Below are positions 50,600 to 63,119 of a stretch of DNA of 64,000 bases, in pieces. Below the pieces are notes generated by a model, which did no database searches, was not told the DNA's origin, and saw only the letters and a program-made list of their open reading frames with translations. Source of the DNA: Paraphysoderma sedebokerense (lineage: Eukaryota; Blastocladiomycota; Physodermatomycetes; Physodermatales; Physodermataceae); NCBI GenBank assembly GCA_025602915.1, contig JAHLJZ010000014.1, positions 124,001-188,000 on the forward strand, in the 5' to 3' direction. The first letter of the stretch is position 1. Each line of letters opens with the position of its first letter. The translations under genes and the position numbers were made by a program.

Positions 50600-52482
50600 A
50601 TTATAGTTATAGTTTTCTTGGTAATCGGTAAAAAAATAAAGATTGGAGGTGTAACGACTGCGAATTGGTAAAGCCCGCCGGCTTCTGGGTTGCTCAAATA
50701 GTGCTCCACGCGCCTATTTGGATGATCACATTGATCAAAACTCCCAAATATTGATGCTGAAATAGCAGCTACGGTAGAAGCAACTTTATAATGGTGCACC
50801 ATAAAGACTGCGATAATGATATAAATAGAAGATGTAACGATAATATGATATTTTTCTATTATTCCCGTATTGAACTCATATCCAACTTGGGCGCGATTGA
50901 AATATTCTCGTCTGTTGATTATTCTTTCTACACTTTCAAATTTCATTACAAAAAGTCATGACTACTGTTTTTTTATAGACTAACCGTCAATTGTTTTGAA
51001 AAGGCTCAAAATAGATGCCGCTGTAAACATAGGTTTTTGTACAGGTAACGATAGGCCACAATCATACTCGGTATTGGTAATGATACTTGCATTTGGGTTG
51101 ACAGAGAGTACTAAGGCAAACTTTCGGTCGTTATAGTAACCGTTTTCGTTGATTTTGTCCAGGCAAGCCTGTCCAGTTCGATTTTGAAATCCGTCGAAAC
51201 AGGTTGCCGTGACATTACAATATACGCCGAACACAGGAATACTGGGTGGTAAGGGAACGAGAGCAACTAACGAGTCTGTAGAATCAGGAGTCACCTGCAT
51301 GTGTTGAATCCCTTGATATTGGGATATCCATACTTTGCTCTTCCACATTTGAACTCTGAATTCCGGCCAGCGCTCCGGGGGATAGTAGTTTGTGTCTCGA
51401 GGGGAAAGTGGAACAAAAAGACTCATCAATCCCCATGGAATTGCCATCCATAAAATCAATTGAGAGAAACCAATACGAGACGATAATTGTGCTCCACGAT
51501 AATCAGAAACAGCTTGTTGATTGAGTCCATTTTGATGACCATAGTAGCTGAATTCGATTCCAGGTGGATAAGTTTCTACGAAAGTCACTGATTTTATGCT
51601 CGAACTATATTTTCCGGCCAAATACGTGATTGCCGAACCACCACCGCCCCATCCCACAATATTCCAAGGTGCTGGCTCACCCGTAGCTAACATGAGTCGA
51701 TAGAGATACTCGTAGTTTGTGAATTGTCCAGAAAAAGGGTCTTGACTCCAGCCGAAGCCTAAGGGATCGTGGGTGCAGACTCTACGATCAGTCCCATTCA
51801 ATGAGCTAAGATAATACTGTAAACCGTATAGATCGACAATCCCGTGAGCTGCGGAGGTGAAGATAAATGTGGTAGGTTGAGATGCGTTGGTAGTGCCGAT
51901 GCAGTAAACTTGTAGACTTCCATTCCGCGCTGAGCCGTCAAAAAACACAGAAACAGGATACCCAGAAGCGGGATAAGATGATGCGATAGCTGCTACGATT
52001 CCACCAGAAGCCAGAAGCGCAGCGATTAACATCACTACTCCTTTAAGAACGAATATGCAGATGGTCACCGCTTTAGCTTTAACCGACTGAAACTTTTTGC
52101 TTTCCACCCTTTCACTTCCTTTCTTACCATTTATTGTGTGAATTGCAGAAATTACCAGGGGAACGAATGTAACCAGTATCCACGGAAATGACATCCAGTC
52201 CTGGACAAGTCCATAGCAGACCAAACAAATCATAGAACAAATACAGAGCCATGTAATAACGACGACCTCGTACCAGAAGGTCATCGGAGTGCAGTGTTCT
52301 TTCGACAACAGGTGGAGTAGGTTGAGTCCAGACGCACCAAATAGTCCAGAGAACCAAGAAGCCACATAAGTATTGAATACCACTGAATTCTGGCTGCCAA
52401 AGGAAACCGAATGCCCGATTACTCCAGCGAGCCCAGAGATGATACAGGCTATTGAGAGATACCAAAGAGCAGTTTTTGCCAT
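50527..52482 (-). CDS. Multi-pass membrane protein with alpha/beta-hydrolase-like domain lacking the nucleophile
   Basis: Two exons (50985-52482, 50527-50927) encode 632 aa from the ATG at 52480-52482. The N-terminal 200 residues contain about five hydrophobic segments (ALWYLSIACIISGLAGVIGH; FWYEVVVITWLCICSMICLV; FPWILVTFVPLVISAIHTI; AVTICIFVLKGVVMLIAALL). A hydrolase-like part follows: PTTFIFTSAAHGIVD, CTHDPLGFGWSQDPFSGQFT (like the DRAGFGWS turn of epoxide-hydrolase types) and a nucleophile elbow reading VGWGGGGSAITYLAGKY. The expected GXSXG serine is glycine. No obvious catalytic His follows. Another hydrophobic segment (ILWMAIPWGLMSLFVPL) comes later. I infer a membrane-anchored pseudo-enzyme, family not recognised. 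The last 70 nt overlap the start of the TMEM256 gene. Confidence 0.7.
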
Positions 52483-52977
52483 GATGCAGACTGGTTCAGA
52501 TAGAATAGATGTTACATAGGCTACACAAGGATGGCACACTGATGGAACAGCATAGAATTTATCCCCTGAGATAGCAGAAATTCAGATTCCACCGATGCAG
52601 TGGCGATGGATGCGGGGGAATCAGTGTCATCCGTCTACCACCGCAGGAGCGGAAGCGGAGTGTGGCATGGAAAGATGATGGACAGAGAGCCGACGCGATT
52701 ATTGCAAAATAATACGCCTGAGCCCGTTCGGATGCCCTCCGATGAGTACTGTATAACATCACAGGTGAAAGATATGTATGATACTCTCCGGAAACATTTT
52801 AAAAAATTTTTCCCCTGAAATTCTACATGTACTAAACGATTGGAATTTTTGGCCAGAAATCTCAAAACCCGCCGTGTCGAATGAATAAAAATTCGTTATA
52901 ATTTGTATTGCAAATTTACATGGCGGTACTATATCCGGTTTCACCTGTAAAATTGCTGCTAAATGCTTCATTTGCTG
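52483..52977. other. Intergenic region
   Basis: About 495 bp between the start of the membrane hydrolase-like gene and the stop of the LRR gene (both minus strand). No gene or motif is recognised. Confidence 0.4.
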
Positions 52978-54554
52978 TTAAGTCCTTGTAAAATTGTTGT
53001 TAAATCCTTCGTTTCTGGCAACATGCATTTTACCGTCTGCTGTGTAGAATGTTACATCTGTATGATCTCTTTGAATGCGACATCGAATACGTGGCGGTGT
53101 ATTCTGATCAATAGATGGAACAGTAATATTCTTTTCGAATAAACGGGAGAATGACTATCGATGTTGTCGTTAGCCTCGTCTGAATAGTGTAGAAGGGATG
53201 ATTTGCAGACAGCAAGAAACGGCGCAATAAGATTAAAGCGATCGACTAGGTCATACCTGACATCCAGCTTTCGTAAATTCGTTGCCCCATAGAGTGATGA
53301 TCATTAACTTTGTGTTATGCTTTTCCAAGGCATCAGAAAGTGCAATAATGGAGCGGTCCGTGAGTGCGGTATCCCCGAGATATAGTTTCTCGAGTGTGTC
53401 GTTCTGCTTTAGCATTTCCACTAATGCCAGACCGCCTGCATTATTTTGGGTATACCGTATAAGAATCCGATTACGAGGATAATAATATGATCATCCAGAC
53501 CAACTCGATTAAGGGCTATCTTTGTCAATCCTTTGTTAAGGGATACCATGCGAGCCAAATGTTGGTGAATCGAGTAATGAAGAGATAGTTTGGAACTGAA
53601 TGAAACTAGCTTGTTGTTGCTAAGATCTAGACATTCAAGGGTTGTGTTCCTTTCCAGAGCTGTCGAGAGTGCAATGAAGGATCCATGAGAAAGATCAGTG
53701 CCGGATAGATTTAGCGATGTTAACGATGTGTTGATCTATCAGTTTGCGATTGTGAACAGATATATTTTGATTGAGCGATTATTCCTTCAAACTGAATCTT
53801 TAAATACCTGCAGCATGGAAGCAAAACCGCTAATGCGATGGCAATGATAGATGAGCATTCACAGCTATTACGCTTGATAATAGGTTCATCACTTACATGG
53901 CATCCTCAATATGATTATTACTGATGTCTAAAACTTTCAATGAACTATTCACCAGAAGTGCCTCCGCCAGAATTTTTGCTCCTTCGGCACTGATGTCGTT
54001 GGAAGACACGTTCAGCCAATGAAGGCTATTATCTTCCTTTGAATTCGGGCAAGATGATTAAATGAGTTAGCCCATAATTAAAAGATCCCGTAATGTGACG
54101 CTTACGATTAACCATTTGGCGATAGATCCAATGCCTCGATTAGTGATTCTGTTAAAACTCAAATCTAGTATTCGCAGAAATGAACGATTTCGCATCGGTG
54201 ACAAAATAATATCGACATAATCGTCTGTTATTCTCTTATCTCGAAGTTCTGGAGCGTTCCCGTTTAATTTAAAAGTGTCTGGAGGAATGCTACGCCGCAA
54301 AAACAATTTGACTTTAGTAAAAAAGATAATAAATCGACGGCGGCGAGACTATATCGTACCCAGAGTTAGCAGCAACCGTTAATTGTTCCCTCAAAGAATC
54401 GATGATGAATGTTTCTCGTCGCTGACATAGGTGAGAGTATGTCTAATGGGACAATATCGATATTTTAGTTCACGGAATCAACATGTCGATTCGATACTCT
54501 GACGTAACTCACAGTAGTTCTTACCTCCAGATAATCAATTATTTGAACCGACAT
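52978..54554 (-). CDS. Leucine-rich-repeat (ribonuclease-inhibitor type) protein, LRRC34-like
   Basis: A gene of about eight exons. The model starts at the ATG complementary to 54552-54554 (MSVQIIDYLETYSHLCQRRE). It encodes RI-type LRRs: FLRILDLSFNRITNRGIGSI, LHWLNVSSNDISAEGAKILA, LKVLDISNNHIEDAI, LTSLNLSGTDLSHGSFIALS, LECLDLSNNKLVSF, LEKLYLGDTALTDRSIIALS and MIITLWGNEFTKAG. A short tail follows (DHTDVTFYTADGKMHVA) that recalls the D-V-x-Y-x-V-D-G-x-x-x-L-A end of LRRC34-type proteins found in ciliated organisms; that link is tentative. One junction near 53436-53500 is unresolved: a 65-nt GT-AG pair fits phase but removes part of a repeat. The protein is probably a binding scaffold with no enzymatic motif. 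Confidence 0.7.
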
Positions 54555-54983
54555 AATACTTGTTCCTATTTAGATTGAGGGATGTACTTTTGATTTGTGC
54601 TAAAAGTTAGAGTTTTCATTGCCGTTGAAAAGATCTTCAACATCAATTTACGACGCGGGGAATGGGGGAAATATCTCCCACTTGAAGCCTTGAATTTAGG
54701 ATCTGCAAATTCTTCATCCTTTTTTCTTGGCCTGATGTCCTCTGATGGCTGGATTCATTCATGGCGGCGCACATAGGGCTAGAAATCAGTATAGGTTGGA
54801 ATGTTTTCAGAATTAGTTCTGCGATTCTCCTTCAAAACACAGGTTGTGAAATTAACAAGTCGGAGGGAACAATAAAATATATGGATGCGAGATATCGACG
54901 ATTGATATGCTGGAGATTTGCGTGGACGACTTCCGGTAAATTATTTCGGCACTCAAGCAAGAATAAAAAAGCAAAAAGCCAAG
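54555..54983. other. Intergenic region
   Basis: About 430 bp between the LRR gene start and the tRNA 3' end. It must hold the LRR promoter. No conserved element is recognised. Confidence 0.4.
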
Positions 54984-55056
54984 TGCGACGTGTGAGACTC
55001 GAACTCACGACCTTCAGATTATGAGACTGACGTTCTACCGACTAAACTAACATCGC
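54984..55056 (-). tRNA. tRNA-Met (anticodon CAT)
   Basis: The 73-nt complement folds as a cloverleaf. The acceptor GCGATGT pairs with ACGTCGC (one T-G), with discriminator A. The D arm is GTTT/GAAC. The anticodon arm is TCAG/CTGA with loop CTCATAA giving CAT, and the T arm is GTGAG-TTCGAGT-CTCAC. There is no intron. The T54-T55-C box and the absence of the initiator A1-U72 pair suggest elongator tRNA-Met. A T-rich terminator would lie at 54966-54983 on the complement (a TTTTT run is present). Confidence 0.93.
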
Positions 55057-55331
55057 TTGGTATTTGGATGGGGTTTGTATAAGTTATGTTTTTATTACAT
55101 ACTTCTCGGTTAAGGATACCACAACCACCCATGCGCATGACTTTAACACATAAATCGAAAGTGAAATAAAGCCGTATTCCTTAATGATTGATTCATGTGG
55201 ATTGGATACACTGCTCGTAGACATGACACAGGTTGCACTAGCGTGCACATTGGTTTTCAGATCTATGCCTAAATGACAGGTCTTGGATCATTCTCATGCG
55301 TAACGGATGCAAAATGACTGGCGTTGCAATT

Positions 55332-57120
55332 TTAAACTGGCTGTACAACTTTATTCAACACATCGGCAATCACATTAGCAACTGTTACTATTTTCCTTCT
55401 CCCTATTCCATCATTATATTTCAGCTCAACCTCGGCATTGTCAAGTTCCTTTTCCTTTCCTTTGTTCTTCCTACTGTCGAAGTCGCCTGAGGCCCCAATA
55501 TCTTCGTCCTCAATATTACTATGACTTCTCATCAACCAACTGTAGCCGTTTGCTACACCCATATCTAACTGTAAGGAACTGCGTGAATTGGCGAAGGATG
55601 AGTACCGCGTTGCAACAGGTAGTTTACTCATGAATGGAGTCTGATGTTTCAACAGAATTCGGTGAGAGAGAACCTTTTCGAGAAGGATGGTGACAGTATC
55701 GGGGGTGACATATGAGCGTTGATACAGAAGAGACAAAGTTCTTATCCAGATTGTTAAGCAAAGGATGAAATTCGTGAGATAAAAAGAACTGAAGCAAAAC
55801 CAATTAGTCAAAGTAATAGCCTTACTTTACCGCTATTTCTAAGTCTGTAGTGAACCGAGGGGAAGCACCGCTATGAACTAAAGGATGAGCTCGCACTGCC
55901 GTGATGATATCCCGCATATATCGCTGGACATCATGATGGATGTATATTTGCTCAGCACGTTTCGACAGTTCATCTAGTAACTTCAAACAATTGAACGGAT
56001 TGTCAGTATTCTCCCACGTGAAATGATGATAGATACAGAAACATACTGAGAACCGGAAGAGTGGATTTCGTCGAGAAAAACTCATTGAGCTGCGGGCGGA
56101 CGGTGCTGCGGGCTGATTCTGAGCAATTTCAAACCGATACGATAAAAAAAATCGATCTAACTGTATTGATAAAGACCATCAGATTTATCCATTCAAGCCA
56201 ATCATCGCGATCAAAATTGGGCTTACCAGATGCGAGGAAATCTGTTGATGTGTTTGCGAAACAAGAGTGATCGCTACAACTACAAATGGCTTAGGAACAT
56301 TATATACAGTCGAGTTATCGGTGATTTGACGTCGAATCATCATCTACCGAAGCAATTTGTCACCAAGAGAGATTGGTTAACGCACAACTTCCCAAAATCT
56401 GCGCCCACATCATCTGCGTACCTCTAGAATTGCGGCCTGAACTTCTGGGCTAGCTTCACTCAGTTTTTCTATTATAACAAGGTTGGCTAATTTCCTGGAA
56501 AATGATGTCTGACCTGTCCGCTGATGAAGACCGGAGGTGGTTCCACCGATTACTCCTGCAGCCCCCGTGAAACTTCCTCGAAATACGTGACTACTTGTAC
56601 TTGACCCACTATGAGGGACACCTGGCGTTTGCTGAGATATGTTGGACGACTTTTCAGTGTCAACTCTTGAACCATATGATTGATGGCCAGTTTGGTGGAA
56701 GGACTGTCGACCTACTGAAGACATTGTACTCCGTCGTTTATCAGTGAAACTGGCAGCACGCCGCCTGGCAATCGGATCCCAACTTTCGTTGCTATTGGTG
56801 TTTACCACAGAGGGCGTAATTGAGGATGTATCATCCTTAGGCGAGAGGAATAGTTGAGAGGTGAAATCAACCGTTGACAAATCAGGTTGCGCGACGATTG
56901 AAGCAGGTAATATACCAAAGACGATGTAGAATATTTGTTCAACGAGTGCTTTGAGAACTGGAATGTCGTCGGCGTTGTTCACGGTCAATAATAAATGCTT
57001 CTCCTTTGAGACGAGGCAAATGAATATGGCGATGGCGATATCATCGGCTAATGGAGATTGAATTTCAGAATGAATGGAACGGAGCAGAGCCTTGAACCAA
57101 TTTCCATCGTGCAGGGCCAT
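55332..57120 (-). CDS. Mtc2-like protein (MoxR/Mg-chelatase-like C-terminal region)
   Basis: Five exons (56422-57120, 56227-56273, 56047-56080, 55826-55980, 55332-55740) total 1344 nt, giving 447 aa. The conserved part is DVQRYMRDIITAVRAHPLVH, SGASPRFTTDLEIAV, then SYVTPDTVTILLEKVLSHRI. This is the lid region of AAA MoxR/magnesium-chelatase-like ATPases as it appears in fungal Mtc2 proteins (maintenance of telomere capping). The N-terminus (IAIAIFICLVSKEKHLLLTV) matches the same family loosely, but no Walker A or B motif is visible, so ATPase activity is doubtful. A Ser/Thr-rich disordered insert (about residues 100-210) separates the two parts. Divergent from NEDD1 across 188 bp. Confidence 0.6.
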
Positions 57121-57308
57121 AGGTGCATTGGTTGGGAATAGAAACGATAGATGTGAGTCTGGTAGGCTATCTCATCGTTTAGAAGATGTATGTAAAGTGG
57201 ATACAAATTGCGATTCCTCCCGAGATGGATTTGTTTACATGACCTGAAGACTGAACTCTTTAAACCTCGTATTCTCTCCATCATCTCATCTAAAAGAACT
57301 TGTTCAAA
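57121..57308. promoter_or_regulatory. Divergent promoter (Mtc2-like/NEDD1)
   Basis: 188 bp separate the two start codons, so both core promoters must lie here. No TATA box or known site is clear. Confidence 0.4.
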
Positions 57309-59873
57309 ATGTCGGAATATCTGGCCACCGCTGCCGCAGATGTGAAGTTATGGTCGGTCCCCGCATCATCGGAGAGGAAGTACACCGCTGCTTGCTCATT
57401 CACCCCACACCATATCACCGATGTCGCTGATGTCGCGTGGGCTCATGATGGTATCCTTTAAGCAACTACTTATTAGCTTTGCATCATCTACCTTTATATG
57501 CTATGTCCCACATCCTTAACTCTGAATTCTGAAATAGGTTCTCAAATCGCCGTTGCCGCAAAAGATTCTGTGACAGTCCATGATCTGAAGGGAAATATTG
57601 TCGAGACAGTTCCATCTTCAGCTGACTTTTTGGTGGGTTCAATTATATCTTATAGCAAGCCTGTCAAATTACTCAATGAATACCCTATCTTTATTAGAGA
57701 ACTGACGAGATAAAATCAGTGGGTTTTCTTCAGAAATCCCGCTACCTGACGTTCTGCGGGACCGACAAGCTCATTCGGGTGTGGGATAGGACAGAATCGA
57801 AGTTCACCAAGACATTTTCCGTATGCTAATGCAATTCGTTATCCGATCTAAGTTATCATACATTCTAATTATATTTGCTCTCATAGGGACATACCAGCGC
57901 CATTCAATGTTTGGCAGTCAACTGTGAGGAAATTCTCATCGCAAGCGGTAGTGCTTCTGGCGATATTTTAGTGCATAACAGACTTAAGGAGTCGCAGTCG
58001 ACATTGGAGACTCCGGTTCAAAAGGTAATATGAGGAAGATCTAGAGCCCGACAATATTTAGAGCTTATGCAGAAACATCATTTGCTTTTTTATCTAGGGA
58101 ATAACGGCCATGGAATATTCATATTTTAAACGAACCATTCTATCAGCCGCGGCGGAGGACGGATCTGTACATTTTTGGGATACCAACAGATCGGCTTCTC
58201 CAACCCAATCATTTCATAACGCACATCTCGATTCCGCCACATCCCTTGCATTTTCTCCTTATAACAAGTTCCTCATGTCAACATGTGGGCTTGACAGAAA
58301 GATTGTGTTGTATGATGTCGAAAGGAGCGGGTAAGTACAAAATCATTAATGTATACATTGCAGCAAGTACACTTATATGTGGACGATTAGAATTGTGAAG
58401 ACAATTGCAACAGAGTCGCCTTTGTCGTCCATCGCATTCAAGAGCGACGGTGTAACTTTGGCTGTAGGAACAACGCAAGGTAAGTATTGAAAACTGCATT
58501 ACGTCTTGTGTAAAAGACTGAAGTGTGACGATTGCTTTGATGACAGGAAAACTCTATATCTATGATCTTCGTCATGGAATGAAGCCAGTAGAATCAATAT
58601 GGGCTCACGAACCTTATGCTATTCGAGCTGTTGCATTTCAACTTCCGGAGATGCGAAGGACAATCAAACCATCCACAAAATCAGCAAAAAAAGTGGTCCC
58701 CAAAGTGGAAGAGATCGGATCATCCAAACCAACCCTCAATCTCTCAACGACATCGACCGCTCCCACTTCCATTGCCTCTAAGCTTAATAATAAAGCGGAA
58801 ACCGTGGCCCCTGAAACTCCGAAGAACAGGCTGCTTAAAACAGAAAAGGCGAACTATATGGACATGTTTTCTCCTGTCCACACTGTTGATATTGGTAAAC
58901 TATCAGGTATGATATTAACTATTGACAGCGTTTAATGATCCAAACATTATCAGCTGACTGGCTATGTTGACAGTAACCGAGAGGGAGCATACATCAGCCA
59001 AGCCTTCCAATAAGAATACGATCTTGTCCGAGAACCCAACCATGTCACATCTTCGCAAAGATTTCGTGTCAGCCAAAATGCCGATGGAAATCTTCTCGCC
59101 GATTGGCAAAACGATTTCAGATAAAAATGCGGAGGAGTCTTCATCGCTCGCTACCTCTCCGACCATCCTACGCGGATCACTTAATTCCTCACAGGGTGGT
59201 TCAGATCATCTGACTCCGCCGTTATCAAATTTGGCAGACACCAAAGTCCGTTTCACGCCATCTGCAGACGGATTAGAATTCGAGTCCAAGCTTTTAAAAT
59301 CCTCCTCATCGCACTCGTTATCATCGCAACCCTCACGGTCAAAGTCACATTCAGATATCAGCTCCGCTATCAATCAACAATCTTCAAAATTAAATTCTTC
59401 CGAAACCCCATCTTCGACAACCGGCAGGTCTGCCGAGCGGGAACAAAATGAAAATATGTCCCGTCCTGAGCAGGCAACGCTTCATTCACAAGCGGTCAAC
59501 GCAAAGCACCAAGTCCGGGCAGATGAAAATGTTCCACCGAACCAAACTTTAAATACTACAACTTTTCAGCTACAATTACTAGAAAACGTGGTTGACGATT
59601 GTTTGTCGGGCTTCAGAGCATCAGTTAGGAATGATGTACAGAACATGCATTTGGAGTTATTGCGACAGTTTCAAATACAGAAAGTAAGTTGTGTGGATTC
59701 CTATGCTTATCATTGTTGCACGCAAATTCTTTGTTAGTGATGTTACTGACAAGACCAAACATTACTAGGCTGAACTTGAGGCAATGTTTCGAAAATACAC
59801 AAATATAGATGCCTTAGTGGAGGAAGTGGAGAGGTTGCGAGAGGAGAATAAACGCTTGAAAATGAATTTTTGA
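57309..59873 (+). CDS. NEDD1: NEDD1-like WD40 protein (gamma-tubulin ring complex recruiter)
   Basis: Nine exons (57309-57450, 57538-57632, 57734-57820, 57887-58024, 58098-58330, 58391-58479, 58547-58906, 58974-59683, 59769-59873) encode 652 aa. NEDD1 brings gamma-tubulin to centrosomes and spindles. The WD40 half runs from MSEYLATAAADVKLWSVPAS through SRYLTFCGTDKLIRVWDR, GHTSAIQCLAVNCEEILIAS, YFKRTILSAAAEDGSVHFWD, NKFLMSTCGLDRKIVLYDVE and VTLAVGTTQGKLYIYDLRHG. A Ser-rich linker follows. The C-terminus carries the NEDD1 gamma-tubulin-binding coiled coil (ENVVDDCLSGFRASVRNDVQ, HLELLRQFQIQKAELEAMF, LVEEVERLREENKRLKMNF). Strong match at both ends; centriole-bearing lineages retain it. Confidence 0.92.
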
Positions 59874-60320
59874 AAACTTTGATAGAACTTATTATATTGT
59901 GGTCTATGTAAATAGTAATAATAAAACCCATGAATGCGGATTTCATTGATACCTTCCCTATGTCATTGTGGCGATTCTTTATTAACACTTGCTGTCACAC
60001 CTACATTATCTTTATATTGTCGAGGCTTATTGCCAGAAGTACCCCCTATTTGGAACGAACAACATGCGCCAATTCGTCGCAGCTGAATGTGTAATACATA
60101 ATGGGTGCAGAAATCTTTTCAGGGAAGTTTGGATAAATGGCCTGCCATACACACAATTGTATATTTGTTTTTGTTTCCGTGTAAATTCTCTGCCACATGT
60201 CAAGGTGATTGGAGATCATTTATTGTTTTTATAGCCACGCATCAATTGCTCCGGCAATGCTGTTACTCAATTCAAACTCAAGTATTCACGCACAAACACC
60301 CCTACATACCTATCTTTACA
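59874..60320. other. Intergenic region between NEDD1 and BBOF1
   Basis: About 450 bp between two plus-strand genes. No gene is recognised. It should hold the BBOF1 promoter. Confidence 0.4.
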
Positions 60321-63119
60321 ATGTCAAATTCGCAATTATCACCGTCTTCTTCTCCATTGACACAATCCAAGCCGAGTTCCCCTGCTTCTAGTACTAAACT
60401 ACGCAAATCATCGACACAACACCACAATTCGAGTCCGACATCTGCTGGATCGAGTAGGGGGAGATCAATTGATGATGTAGCTATGTTGAGGTCAAGGTAC
60501 TACCTGTGTATTTTATGTTTGGCTGGTACAGGCACCTGCCGGAATGGTATCTGAGAATGAAAGATGGAATGATCGGTATATTTTGTGAAGAATCGAATTA
60601 ACGGTTGTGGTTAATTGTTATATCCATTGGCAATACACATAAACATATCGATACAAAAACAAACCATCTTTTAATCGACAATTGGGGTAATTCAGTTTGG
60701 AAGCCACAAGAAAGACATTAGCCATGTATAAGGAAAGAGCTGACGTTCTGTGAGTTTATCGTCTTAAATTCTTGACGTTTTAGATTTCAATTTCTTTTCA
60801 AGGTTTTGGAATCTCTAATAAGTTATACACATATTTAGGCTAAAAGCGAATGAAACGTTACAACAACAATGTGCGCAGCAAGAATTGGATGCCGTATGTG
60901 TTATGTAGTCACTGTTTTACCACATATAGTTCCCAGTATGATTCCAACTCTCCAATCCTTTATTTTACCGATTTACGCTTTCTTACGACTATATAAATCA
61001 ACGATATATCTTGCAATAATGGATTTTACGATTCTGATGATCACATGAATTAAGGTTGAAGTGATAGCCGCATTACGCGATGATATTGCGCGAAAGGACG
61101 AAGAGCTAGAAAATTCGCTGAGCAAAATGGATAATCAACGCGGTGAATTTCAAAGAGAGAAGAGAGATTTGATTCGACAATATGAGAAACAGATTGAAGG
61201 TTTCGTAATCATTATTTTAGGATGGTGCGACGCAATGATATTGATTGAACAGCGTTTCTACCCTGTTGTGTTGGTAACATAGAAATGAATATGATTATCA
61301 AGAAGAAGGATTCGATAATACAATCCATGGAGCAAGATATATTAGAAATAAAAGACTTCAAAGTATTTTCTCAATCTGTCTTCAATCTTAACTCGTGATG
61401 ACATAACATTTATATCAACATTAATGACACTGAACAATATGACAGAAAAAACGCTTCGATCTACAAAATGAACTTGATGCCCAGAAATCGCGAACCTCCG
61501 AACTGGATAAACGCTACAAAGAAATCATCATTCAAATGGAGCGAAAATTTTACGAAGAGAGAGTTCGTTTTCAGAAAGAGACTAATCAAAAGCTTGAAGA
61601 GTTTGCTGCCAATGCTCATAAAGAAGCCGTGCTATCTCTGGACGAAACAACCAAACATATTTACAAAGAGAACATACGACTGAATGAGACATTAAAGAGT
61701 AATTCAGCGGCTCAGCAAGAGCTGGCTAGGACGAACGAAGATTTAGCGAAAGCGAATAAACTTCTCAGCGATGACAAAGAAATGAATGACGCAATCGTTA
61801 AAGATAAAATTGTGAAAGGCAGGAGTCAGAGTCAGTTGGTTTGTTACTCCGCTTGTTACTACCACTATTTTCAGTACAATTTAATCAAAATTGACTAATC
61901 GAATTCATTTTGGTTTAATTCTACGTTGCCTCGATAGATAAAAGATCTGCAATCTAAAATTACACATTTAGAGCGATCGTTAAGTCAAGTCGTCCGAGAA
62001 CATAAAAAAGAGAGAGAGATGTTATCTACGAAAGCGACACAAGAGATGCACGAAATCAAACGAGTGGCTGCACAACTGAAAATCAATCTTGATCGAAAAA
62101 CGGAGGAGATGAAATATATCAAGGTTAGATTACTACACCACACCACACATTCTTTCTGTTTACACTTACCGAATATTACTATCATTTCCTTCCATTTTTG
62201 TTGTGTATAATTTGTATGTCATCAGCAACTGGCAAACCATGTTCTTGCGCAGCGAACGGACGTTGAAAAATTTTTCATGGACGCGTTAGACTACGTACGA
62301 GAAGAAATTCGACATGAAAGAGAACGAAGAAGGAAGGAAGCTCTAAAAGAGTTTAACAGACGGCTGCGAGAGGTAATACATCTAATTTTCAATAGTATTC
62401 TTGTACAACTTGGCGAGCTAACAATTTGTTTGATTGATGCTACTTCATCATAGGCTAATTCAACAACGACACAATCACCTTTCGACATTCTCAAAAACCG
62501 TTGCAATCAACGGAATAAATTAACCGATATTCAGAAATACCTCACTGATGATCCAATCTCGGCAGATACTTCGAATGACGATAATAAACGCCACAGTACA
62601 CAGCAAGAACAACAAAATGGTGGAACTCAATCAAAGGATCCGCGAATCTATTCGGATGAAGCGGATTCCCAGAATGACAAGAGCAAAGAGAAGATTGATG
62701 TATCTTCGTTAACTTGGGAAGAAAAAGAAAAGGTTCTGCGTGCATTGTTCGCGAGAATGAATGGCGTGTTTGGTGCAGAATCTGGTTTGGAGGCAACGAG
62801 GAAAAGTCAATTTGTGCACCAAGGAGAGGAGTGTGCGGTTAATGGTGGAGGTGAAAATGCAAATCCAGATTCCAGTTCTCGTGACGAAGACATTCAGGGA
62901 TCAGAAATGAAAGAAAACCCGAGAATCCAACAAGTTGGGAATGTAAATTTAGAAACAAAATGTGTGGAACCCAAGGTTGATGCTCATTATCGGGAAAATC
63001 CTGGAAGTAGGGAAGCCGAAGAACAAGGGCAATTGAACAACCAAAGCCTAGAGGCTGTGGATGCGATGGGATTTCAGATGAATAGCATGAATTCGAGTAG
63101 CGACGGACTCAAAACATAA
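60321..63119 (+). CDS. BBOF1: Basal body-orientation factor 1 (BBOF1/CCDC176) homologue
   Basis: Nine exons (60321-60496, 60696-60749, 60839-60893, 61055-61199, 61283-61362, 61446-61830, 61945-62123, 62226-62372, 62454-63119) encode 628 aa. Almost the whole protein is coiled coil, with the landmark order of vertebrate BBOF1: ERKFYEERVRFQKETNQKLE, EFAANAHKEAVLSLDET, HIYKENIRLNETLK, DAIVKDKIVKGRSQ, LANHVLAQRTDVEKFFMDAL and the near-diagnostic SLTWEEKEKVLRALFARMNG. BBOF1 aligns basal bodies and is an axonemal protein in animals, so a zoospore flagellum role is inferred. The N-terminus is Ser/Thr-rich and the last 110 residues are disordered. The junction at 61830/61945 is the least certain. Confidence 0.9.

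Noticed and set aside
52483-52539. Longer N-terminus of the membrane hydrolase-like gene
   Set aside because: The upstream frame begins with GTG only; the first ATG is complementary to 52480-52482.
54761-55024. 87-codon plus-strand frame overlapping the tRNA
   Set aside because: It runs into the tRNA-Met gene on the other strand and has no motif.
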